This document shows positions 1 through 5,353 of a DNA stretch of 10,793 nt, piece after piece. Numbering within the stretch: position 1 is the stretch's first letter; each line of letters begins with the position of its first letter. The DNA is from Clostridia bacterium (GTDB lineage Bacteria; Bacillota_A; Clostridia; Christensenellales; Aristaeellaceae): assembly GCA_017397695.1 (NCBI GenBank), contig JAFQIF010000095.1, positions 1 to 10,793 on the forward strand. Direction: 5' to 3'. A model generated the notes under the pieces. The model ran no database searches, was not told the DNA's origin, and saw nothing but the letters and a program-made list of their open reading frames with translations. Made by a program: the position numbers and the translations under genes.

Positions 1-619
1 CCTGATGGCAAAGGGCTACGGCTACGGCGGCGAGGGCGACTGGAAGGTTTCCGCGATGACCTCCATCATGAAGGCGATGGCCGAGGGCATGACCGGCGGC
101 ACCACCTTCATGGAGGACTACACCTATCACCTCGTCGAGGGAAATAAGCTGTCTCTTGGCGCGCACATGCTCGAGGTCTGCCCGACGCTGGCCGAAGGCA
201 AGCCGCGCATTGAGACCCATCATCTGGGCATCGGCATGAACGAGAAGGATCCGGCCCGTCTGGTCTTCGAAGGCCGTGAGGGCGATGCAATCGTCGTCAG
301 CCTGATCGATATGGGCGGCCGCCTGCGCCTGATCTGCCAGGACATCAAGGCTGTAAAGCCCATCATGGAGATGCCGAACCTGCCGACCGCCCGCGTCATG
401 TGGGAGGCCATGCCGAACCTGACCACCGGCGTGGAGTGCTGGATCACCGCCGGCGGCGCGCACCACACCGTGCTCTCTTACGATGTGACCGCCGAGCAGA
501 TGCGCGACTGGGCCCGCATGATGGACATCGAGTTCGTGCATATCAACAAGGATACCACCGTCGAGAAGCTCGAGCAGGATCTGTTCCTGGCCGATCTCGC
601 CTGGAAACTCAAGGCCTGA
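1..619 (+). CDS. araA: L-arabinose isomerase, C-terminal part (5' end outside window)
   Basis: Cytoplasmic isomerase converting L-arabinose to L-ribulose, the first step of arabinose catabolism. The reading frame is open from the left edge (first full codon at position 2) and stops at 617-619, giving about 205 residues, roughly 40% of the usual protein of about 500. Counting from that first codon, the Mn-binding and catalytic residues known from E. coli AraA are all present with the right spacing: Glu11 in GEGDWK (E. coli E306), Glu38 in FMEDYTYH (E333), His55 in LGAHMLEVCP (H350), and His154/His155 in AGGAHHTV (H450 region). The first in-frame ATG at 5 is internal, not a start. araD lies 227 bases downstream on the same strand, as expected for an ara operon. 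The family call is very secure; the N-terminal half cannot be assessed. Confidence 0.97.
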   Translation, partial: LMAKGYGYGGEGDWKVSAMTSIMKAMAEGMTGGTTFMEDYTYHLVEGNKLSLGAHMLEVCPTLAEGKPRIETHHLGIGMNEKDPARLVFEGREGDAIVVSLIDMGGRLRLICQDIKAVKPIMEMPNLPTARVMWEAMPNLTTGVECWITAGGAHHTVLSYDVTAEQMRDWARMMDIEFVHINKDTTVEKLEQDLFLADLAWKLKA

Positions 620-631
620 GGCCTTCTTCGC

Positions 632-680
632 TACGCTTCGCCTTGCTGTGGGCTGTGCCCACACCCCTTACGCTTCGCCT
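632..680 (+). repeat. 12-bp direct repeat flanking a small hairpin in the araA-araD spacer
   Basis: The sequence TACGCTTCGCCT occurs exactly at 632-643 and again at 669-680. Between them is a 7-bp stem with a 3-base loop, TGTGGGC (647-653) and GCCCACA (657-663), with no U-tract after it. The hairpin and following bases resemble the first hairpin of the dispersed module at 4167. This may be a degraded remnant of that element; no function is assigned. Confidence 0.5.
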
Positions 681-687
681 GGCTTCT

Positions 688-735
688 AACGGCATCATTC
701 GGGCGACAGGCCCTCTGATGCCCTGCCGTTGCAGG
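688..735 (+). other. Set of mutually exclusive RNA stems between araA and araD
   Basis: Three stems can form here, but they compete for the same bases. GGCATCA (691-697) pairs with TGATGCC (716-722), with an inner GGGC/GCCC stem (701-704/710-713). AACGGCA (688-694) pairs with TGCCGTT (724-730). CCTGC (722-726) pairs with GCAGG (731-735). They lie upstream of the intrinsic terminator at 781-819. The pairings are read directly from the sequence; a switching role is inference only. Confidence 0.4.
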
Positions 736-780
736 AATAAGGCGATTCGTGGTGCTTAAGAATTCCAGAATCACTTTTTA

Positions 781-819
781 CCGCAGGCAGGCGGAAGCCG
801 TCTGCCTGCGGTTTCTTTT
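781..819 (+). terminator. Intrinsic terminator between araA and araD
   Basis: A 14-bp stem (781-794 pairing with 798-811, one G-U pair, loop AAG) is followed by TTTCTTTT at 812-819. It is a strong Rho-independent terminator. It ends only 27 bases before the araD start, and no convincing promoter lies between it and araD, so araD must depend on readthrough or on a promoter upstream of the hairpin. Confidence 0.85.
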
Positions 820-846
820 AAGCTACAGAAAGGCAGGATTCTTCCC

Positions 847-1542
847 ATGCTTGAGAATCTCAAGAAACTCGTTTACGAAGCCAACATGGAACTTCCCCGC
901 CGCGGTCTGGTCACCTACACCTGGGGCAACGTCTCCGGTATCGATCGCGAGAGCGGCCTGGTCGTCATCAAGCCCTCCGGCGTGGAATACGAGGATCTCA
1001 CCCCGGAGCATCTGGTTGTGGTGAACCTGAACAACGAGGTCGTCGAGGGCAATCTCAATCCCTCTTCTGACACAAAAACGCACGTTGAGCTCTACAAGGC
1101 ATTCCCGCAGCTGGGCGGCATCGTGCATACCCACAGCCCGTACGCCGTGGGCTGGGCGCAGGCCGGTGAGGACATCCCCTGCTACGGCACCACGCACGCC
1201 GACTACTTCTACGGCCCGGTGCCCTGCGCGCGCCATCTGACCCAGGCCGAGCTGGACGACGGCTACGAGAAGAACACCGGCACCGTCATCATCGAAGAGT
1301 TTACCAAGCGCAATCTCGATCCGGTCGCCGTGCCGGGCGTCATCTGCCACAGCCACGGTCCGTTCTCCTGGGGCAAGAGCCCGGCGCAGGCGGTTTATCA
1401 CGCCGTCGTGCTCGAGGAAGTCGCCAAGATGGCCACCTATACCCGTATGGTCAAGCCGACTGCCGCGCCCGCGCCGCAGCACATCGTCAACAAGCACTAC
1501 ATGCGCAAGCACGGCCCGAACGCGTATTACGGGCAGAAGTAA
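847..1542 (+). CDS. araD: L-ribulose-5-phosphate 4-epimerase
   Basis: Cytoplasmic zinc enzyme of the class II aldolase/epimerase family that converts L-ribulose-5-phosphate to D-xylulose-5-phosphate, linking arabinose breakdown to the pentose phosphate pathway. The 231 residues equal the E. coli AraD length and align almost end to end. Zinc ligands are His94 and His96 in IVHTHSP and His170 in CHSHGPF. Catalytic Asp119 lies in THADYFYG, and Tyr228 lies near the C-terminus in NAYYGQK. Phosphate-binding segments TWGNVSG (25-31) and KPSGVEY (42-48) are also present. The ATG at 847 is preceded by AGGCAGG (831-837) at 9 bases, and the N-terminus MLENLKKLVYEANMELP matches the family. araA lies upstream, but a strong terminator intervenes. 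The call is very secure. Confidence 0.97.
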   Translation: MLENLKKLVYEANMELPRRGLVTYTWGNVSGIDRESGLVVIKPSGVEYEDLTPEHLVVVNLNNEVVEGNLNPSSDTKTHVELYKAFPQLGGIVHTHSPYAVGWAQAGEDIPCYGTTHADYFYGPVPCARHLTQAELDDGYEKNTGTVIIEEFTKRNLDPVAVPGVICHSHGPFSWGKSPAQAVYHAVVLEEVAKMATYTRMVKPTAAPAPQHIVNKHYMRKHGPNAYYGQK

Positions 1543-1547
1543 GGACG

Positions 1548-1668
1548 TTGGAGCCGCAGGCCCCAAACCTCACCTGGGGATTTTATCTCCAGACCTCTTC
1601 TTCTCTCCACGGCGGCTTGAAGCAGCGATATATTTGTTTCCCCGTGAACATTCGTTCACGGGTTTTTT
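1548..1668 (+). repeat. Dispersed intergenic module, copy A (two hairpins plus terminator)
   Basis: It starts 6 bases after the araD stop. Order: hairpin 1 (TTGG 1548-1551 with CCAA 1563-1566, and inner GCC/GGC), the linker AAACCT, hairpin 2 (1574-1580 with 1586-1592), a spacer ending GGCGGCTTGAAGCA (1611-1624), then the terminator hairpin. The module at 4167-4285 has the same order, length and spacing with diverged sequence. Widespread intergenic elements of this general kind are known in gut Clostridia genomes; relatedness to a named one is not established here. Confidence 0.6.
1641..1668 (+). terminator. Intrinsic terminator of araD (part of module copy A)
   Basis: A perfect 9-bp stem, CCCGTGAAC (1641-1649) with GTTCACGGG (1654-1662), has loop ATTC and is followed by six T at 1663-1668. 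It closes the ara transcription unit. Its core TGAACATTCGTTCA differs by one base from the core of the terminator at 4253-4285. Confidence 0.9.
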
Positions 1669-1744
1669 GCATAAAACCATATTTATGCATTATTTATGCA
1701 TAAAATCCTAAGAATATTCACGATACATTCGGATAAATATGCAT
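1668..1744 (+). promoter_or_regulatory. ATGCAT-rich palindromic cluster upstream of ABC operon promoter
   Basis: This AT-rich stretch has repeated half-sites. TGCATAAAA occurs at 1668-1676 and 1697-1705. A 7-bp inverted repeat, TATGCAT (1684-1690) and ATGCATA (1696-1702), is separated by 5 bases. A perfect 12-bp palindrome TTTATGCATAAA lies at 1693-1704, and a further ATGCAT lies at 1739-1744. Position just upstream of a sigma-A promoter suggests an operator or activator site. It only loosely recalls an ArgR box, and no regulator is assigned. Confidence 0.35.
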
Positions 1745-1752
1745 ACTCCGTC

Positions 1753-1781
1753 TTGACAAAGCCATGGAGTTCTGCTATGAT
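1753..1781 (+). promoter_or_regulatory. Sigma-A promoter of the amino-acid ABC operon
   Basis: TTGACA (1753-1758), a 17-base spacer and TATGAT (1776-1781) form a near-consensus promoter with an extended -10 TG at 1773-1774. Transcription should begin near 1788, giving a leader of about 50 bases before the gene at 1840. Confidence 0.85.
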
Positions 1782-1839
1782 AGTCAAACATTCCATTTCC
1801 ATATGATGTGAATCATGAAGAATAACGGAGGAATTTGTT

Positions 1840-2610
1840 ATGAAGAAGATTTTTGTCTGCCTGCTGGCGCTGATGCTCGTGCTGGGCTGCACCGCGATGG
1901 CGGAGGACAAGCCCCTCGCCGGCCAGACGCTCAAGATTGCCATGAGCCCGGACTTCATGTACTTTGAGACCATCTCCGAGACTGATCCGACCGGCTACGA
2001 AGGTCTGGATATCGACATCATCAAGAGCCTGAGCGAGAAGCTTGGTTTTGATTTTGAAATCGTTCCGATGTCCTTCTCTTCCCTGATCGGCTCCCTGCAG
2101 ACCGGCAACGCCGATTTCGTCATCTCCGGCATGAGCTACACCGAGGAGCGCGCGCAGGTCGTCGATTTCTCCATGACCTATGTGACCACCGATGTGGGCT
2201 GCGTCGTTCCGATTGCCTCCGAGATCGCTTCTTACGAAGACCTCAAGGGCCAGATCGTCTGCTGCTCCCAGGGCACGACCTATGAGATGCTGATCGAAGG
2301 CATCGAAGGCGCAACGCTCAAGACCTATCAGGGCCAGGCTGCGGTCGGTACCGCTGTCGCACAGGCTTCTGACGGCGTCGTCGCCGGCCTCACCTCCATC
2401 AATGGCTCCAAGAAGCTGGCCAACACCATGTTTAACGCCGACGGCACCCCGATGCTCAAGTACTTCGTGCTCGACAGCGAAGGCGTGGCCGACAAGTACA
2501 ACATTGCCTTCCCGAAGGGCAGCGAGCTGGTCGCGCTCGTCGACACCGCAATCCAGGAAATGATCGACTCCGGCGAAATGGAGAAGCTCGTTCAGTACTG
2601 GCTGTACTGA
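1840..2610 (+). CDS. Polar amino-acid ABC transporter substrate-binding protein
   Basis: Extracytoplasmic solute-binding protein of family 3 (SBP_bac_3), which captures an amino acid and delivers it to the permease encoded next. It has 256 residues, a typical length. Residues 1-21 form a secretion signal. VLGC at 14-17 is a weak lipobox that would make it a Cys17-anchored lipoprotein; alternatively signal peptidase I could cut after AMA (19-21). Family marks are GYEGLDIDIIKSLSEKLG (52-69), SGMSYTEERAQVVDFS (96-111) with the ligand-carboxylate Arg104, DLKGQIVCCSQGTTYE (134-149), and NIAFPKGSEL (221-230). Three cysteines (121, 141, 142) in the exported domain are unusual. CGGAGGAA at 1826-1833 lies 6 bases before the ATG. 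It is first in an operon with its own promoter. The exact substrate cannot be read from the sequence. Confidence 0.93.
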   Translation: MKKIFVCLLALMLVLGCTAMAEDKPLAGQTLKIAMSPDFMYFETISETDPTGYEGLDIDIIKSLSEKLGFDFEIVPMSFSSLIGSLQTGNADFVISGMSYTEERAQVVDFSMTYVTTDVGCVVPIASEIASYEDLKGQIVCCSQGTTYEMLIEGIEGATLKTYQGQAAVGTAVAQASDGVVAGLTSINGSKKLANTMFNADGTPMLKYFVLDSEGVADKYNIAFPKGSELVALVDTAIQEMIDSGEMEKLVQYWLY

Positions 2611-2636
2611 TCCCCGTATTTCTGTAATCAGCAGAC

Positions 2637-2663
2637 GGCACTTACCGCTTGGCGGCAAGTGCC
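2637..2663 (+). other. Intergenic hairpin after the binding-protein gene
   Basis: GGCACTT (2637-2643) pairs with AAGTGCC (2657-2663). An inner stem CCGC (2645-2648) pairs with GCGG (2652-2655) across one mismatch. Only a weak T-rich tail follows, so it is not a clear terminator. Hairpins in this position in importer operons commonly protect the upstream mRNA or partly terminate, so that binding protein exceeds permease; that role is inferred. Confidence 0.6.
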
Positions 2664-2729
2664 TCTGTGTATGTTCAGGCAAATTCCTATAAACGCACCA
2701 ATTCATTCTGATCAAGGAGGAATCGCTCC

Positions 2730-3395
2730 GTGCAGCTAGACTTTTCCATTCTCATTCAGTATCTGCCCGACTTTGGCAATGCGCTGCTGGTGACGCTCAA
2801 GGTCACCATCTGCTCCCTGCTGCTGGGCCTGCTCTTCTCCATTCCGCTTTCTCTGTTCAAAATCAGCAATATCAAGCCGCTTGAGTGGTTCGCCTCGTTC
2901 TACACCTCCATCTTCCGCGGCGTGCCGTTGATGGTTCAGGTATTTATGATGTACTTCGGCGTGCCGCTTGTGCTGCCGGTCAAGTTCACCGCGTTCACCG
3001 CAGGTACGCTTGTCTTCTCCATGAACTCCGCTGCATACATCTCCGAGAGCATGCGCGGCGGCATCAGGGCGATCGATAAGGGCCAGTACGAGGCAGCCAT
3101 GGCGCTGGGCGTGAAGTATGTCCCGATGATGAAGGACATCATCCTGCCGCAGGCGATCAAGAGCGTCATGCCGTCTCTGGTCAATGAATTCATCAGCCTG
3201 CTCAAGAATACGACGCTTATCGCGTCCATTGGTCTGGTCGATATTCTGCGCGTGGGTCAGCTGATTCAGTCCCGCACGTACCGCGCATTTGAGCCCTTCT
3301 TCGCCATCGCCGTTTTCTACTACATTCTGGTCATGGCGCTGTCGTTCCTGGGCAAGCTGCTTGAAAGGTGGGTGAACAAGAGTGATCGACGTTAA
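2730..3395 (+). CDS. Polar amino-acid ABC transporter permease (HEQRo/His-Glu-Gln-Arg type)
   Basis: Inner-membrane channel subunit of the importer, 221 residues, of the His/Glu/Gln/Arg/opine permease family. The N-terminal part carries [20 protein letters not shown] (19-38) as the first long membrane span, followed by [16 protein letters not shown] (62-77), a hallmark of this family. The ATPase-contact EAA loop is clear at about 115-143, with the core EAAMALG at 120-126 and ILPQAI at 137-142. Further membrane spans follow to about residue 213. The start is a GTG: AAGGAGG at 2714-2720 sits 9 bases before it and no upstream ATG fits. The gene overlaps the downstream ATPase gene by 14 bases, implying translational coupling. 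Two such permeases probably form a homodimer, since no second permease gene is present. Confidence 0.93.
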   Translation: MQLDFSILIQYLPDFGNALLVTLKVTICSLLLGLLFSIPLSLFKISNIKPLEWFASFYTSIFRGVPLMVQVFMMYFGVPLVLPVKFTAFTAGTLVFSMNSAAYISESMRGGIRAIDKGQYEAAMALGVKYVPMMKDIILPQAIKSVMPSLVNEFISLLKNTTLIASIGLVDILRVGQLIQSRTYRAFEPFFAIAVFYYILVMALSFLGKLLERWVNKSDRR

Positions 3396-4155
3396 AAAGC
3401 TGCACAAGTCCTTCGGCTCTCTCAAGGTGCTTCAGGGCATCGATCTGCACGTAAGCAAGGGCGACGTCGTATCGATCATCGGTCCGTCCGGTTCCGGCAA
3501 GTCCACCCTGCTGCGCTCTATCAACCTGCTGGAGACCGCTACGGCGGGCGAAATCTGGGTCGATGGCAAGCTGATCACCCAGCCGGACATGAGCATGCAT
3601 CCGGGCGAAAACGCGCAGGACATCATCAAGGCGCACTATCAGGATCCCTACACCCTGCGCCGCCGTGTCGGCATGGTGTTTCAGCATTTTAATCTCTTTC
3701 CGCACAAGACCGTGCTGGAGAACATGATCTATGCGCCGATGACGGTCAAAAAGGAAATCCGCGAAGTCGCCGTTGAACGCGCGAAAAAGCTGCTGGAGAG
3801 CGTCGGCATGCTCGACAAGATTGACGTCTATCCCGGCACGCTTTCCGGCGGCCAGACGCAGCGCGTGGCCATCGCCCGTGCGCTTGCGATGGAGCCGGAC
3901 GTCATGCTCTTTGACGAGCCGACCTCCGCGCTTGACCCAGAGATGGTCAAAGAGGTGCTGGACGTCATCAAGACGCTGGCAGGCTCGGGCATGACGATGC
4001 TGCTGGTGACGCACGAGATGGGTTTTGCCCGCGAGGTATCCGACCGCATCTGCTTCCTGGATCAGGGTGTGCTCATCGAGGACGCGCCGCCGGAAATCTT
4101 CTTCTCCACGCCCAAGTCTGACAGAGCGAAAGTGTTCCTGGAGAAGGTGCTTTAA
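3382..4155 (+). CDS. Polar amino-acid ABC transporter ATP-binding protein (GlnQ-like)
   Basis: Cytoplasmic ATPase that powers the amino-acid importer, 257 residues. Visible motifs in order: Walker [10 protein letters not shown] (34-42), Q-loop Gln101 in [13 protein letters not shown], signature LSGGQTQR (154-161), Walker B VMLFDEP (174-180), D-loop SALD (182-185), and switch His211 in [10 protein letters not shown]. The signature has Thr where relatives usually have Gln or Lys. Residues about 67-90, between the first beta strands and the Q-loop, form a longer insert than in GlnQ/HisP. The start is GTG at 3382, inside the end of the permease gene, with AAGGTGG (3365-3371) upstream; [20 protein letters not shown] is a normal N-terminus for the family. 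It is the last gene of the operon, followed directly by the repeat-terminator module. Confidence 0.95.
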   Translation: MIDVKKLHKSFGSLKVLQGIDLHVSKGDVVSIIGPSGSGKSTLLRSINLLETATAGEIWVDGKLITQPDMSMHPGENAQDIIKAHYQDPYTLRRRVGMVFQHFNLFPHKTVLENMIYAPMTVKKEIREVAVERAKKLLESVGMLDKIDVYPGTLSGGQTQRVAIARALAMEPDVMLFDEPTSALDPEMVKEVLDVIKTLAGSGMTMLLVTHEMGFAREVSDRICFLDQGVLIEDAPPEIFFSTPKSDRAKVFLEKVL

Positions 4156-4166
4156 GGCAGGAAACA

Positions 4167-4285
4167 TTGGGCTGCCGCCCAAACCTGCCCGGGGGACTTA
4201 TCCCCCGGACCCCCATCTTTGCTTCGCGCCGGTTTTAAGCAACCACACATGGAAACCCTATGAACATCCGTTCATGGGGTTTTTT
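4167..4285 (+). repeat. Dispersed intergenic module, copy B (two hairpins plus terminator)
   Basis: It starts 12 bases after the ATPase stop. Hairpin 1 is TTGGGC (4167-4172) with GCCCAA (4177-4182). Then come the linker AAACCT, hairpin 2 CCGGGGG (4189-4195) with CCCCCGG (4202-4208), a spacer with GCCGGTTTTAAGCA (4228-4241), and the terminator. It matches copy A (1548-1668) in order and size, and the stems differ in ways that keep pairing. Compared with copy A, stems are longer and more GC-rich, so this copy looks less decayed. Confidence 0.65.
4253..4285 (+). terminator. Intrinsic terminator of the ABC operon (part of module copy B)
   Basis: A 13-bp stem, 4253-4265 with 4270-4282, contains one G-U pair and loop ATCC, and the T run is 4280-4285. 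The AAA on the left arm pairs with the start of the T run, so it could also act on the opposite strand. Confidence 0.88.
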
Positions 4286-4305
4286 CTCTGTGTACGATCC
4301 TTCAC

Positions 4306-4334
4306 TTGCGCGTGTGCGCTCAGTATTTTATAAT
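4306..4334 (+). promoter_or_regulatory. Sigma-A promoter of the MoxR-DUF58 operon
   Basis: TTGCGC (4306-4311), a 17-base spacer and a perfect TATAAT (4329-4334) lie directly after the ABC operon terminator. The leader would be about 47 bases. It contains a small GC hairpin, CGGCC (4353-4357) with GGCCG (4362-4366), followed by TTTT, which could weakly attenuate. Confidence 0.75.
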
Positions 4335-4387
4335 ATTCACAAGAATGCATCGCGGCCATCCGGCCGTTTTAAGAAGGGACGAAATAC

Positions 4388-5353
4388 ATGGAAAACATCG
4401 CAAGCATTGCCGCCCGTCTGCGGAAGGAAACCCAGAAGATTATCGTAGGTAAGCAGCTTCAGATCGATCTGATTCTCATGTCCATTTTCTCCGGCGGCCA
4501 TGTGCTGCTCAGCGACCTGCCCGGCAGCGGCAAAACCACGCTGGTGCGCACGCTGTCCATCGCACTGGGCTGCGATTTCAGACGGCTGCAGTTCACGCCC
4601 GATCTGCTGCCCAGCGATATCGTGGGCATGATGATCTACAACCAGAAGGCGGGCGATTTCGAACTCAAGCGCGGCCCGGTGCACACCAACATCCTGCTGG
4701 CAGATGAGATCAACCGGGCCATCCCGCGCACGCAGGCAGCGCTGCTGGAAGCCATGGAAGAGCGCCAAACGACCATTGACGGCGTGAGCCTGCCTTTGCC
4801 GGACCCCTTCTTCGTGCTTGCCACGCAGAATCCGGTGGAACATGAGAGCACATTCATGCTGCCCGCTGCGCAGATGGACCGCTTTTTCCTGCGCCTGTCG
4901 ATGGGCTATCCCACGCAGGATGAGGAAGTCGCTATCCTCGCCCATCTGGGCGACCGAACGCCGTATGAAGAGGTGCAAACCATCGCTAATCCCGAAATGC
5001 TGCGTGTGCTTCGCGGCGAAATCGCCAAAGTCACGGTATCGGACGCCGTCAGCAGCTATATTGTTCAGCTCGTGCAGAAAACCCGCAGCCATCCGCAGAT
5101 CAAAGTCGGCGCAAGCCCGCGTGCTTCGCGCACGCTGTATCAGGGTTCCAAGGCCTGGGCAGCAATGCAGGGCCGCAGCTTCGTGATCCCGGAGGATATC
5201 CAGACCATCTTCAATCCGGTCATGAACCACCGCATCACGCTCACCAGCGACGCGCGCCTCAAAAAGCGCGCTTCTGAGGATGTGCTCAGCGAAATCCTTG
5301 AAGGCACGACCATTCCGCCGACACAGAAGGAGCTGTTTGGCCGTCATGCATAA
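4388..5353 (+). CDS. MoxR-family AAA+ ATPase
   Basis: Cytoplasmic AAA+ chaperone-like ATPase of the MoxR family, 321 residues, thought to remodel or activate partner proteins that are often encoded beside it. Motifs in order: Walker A LPGSGKTT (44-51), the MoxR signature LQFTPDLLPSD (67-77), Walker B LLADEINR (103-110), sensor 1 FVLATQNP with Asn148 (142-149), arginine finger Arg165 in AQMDRFF, and sensor 2 Arg245 in GASPRAS. The C-terminal lid domain extends to about residue 310. The ATG at 4388 is preceded by GAAGGGA (4373-4379), and the N-terminus fits the family. It is first in a tightly packed trio: its stop overlaps the DUF58 start by 8 bases. Family is very secure; the substrate is unknown. 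Confidence 0.95.
   Translation: MENIASIAARLRKETQKIIVGKQLQIDLILMSIFSGGHVLLSDLPGSGKTTLVRTLSIALGCDFRRLQFTPDLLPSDIVGMMIYNQKAGDFELKRGPVHTNILLADEINRAIPRTQAALLEAMEERQTTIDGVSLPLPDPFFVLATQNPVEHESTFMLPAAQMDRFFLRLSMGYPTQDEEVAILAHLGDRTPYEEVQTIANPEMLRVLRGEIAKVTVSDAVSSYIVQLVQKTRSHPQIKVGASPRASRTLYQGSKAWAAMQGRSFVIPEDIQTIFNPVMNHRITLTSDARLKKRASEDVLSEILEGTTIPPTQKELFGRHA

Noticed and set aside
1813..2715. Long - strand open frame of 300 codons opposite the binding-protein gene
   Set aside because: A shadow of GC-biased third codon positions in the real gene; low-complexity His/Asp/Arg-rich translation with no motif, and it crosses a promoter leader and intergenic gap.
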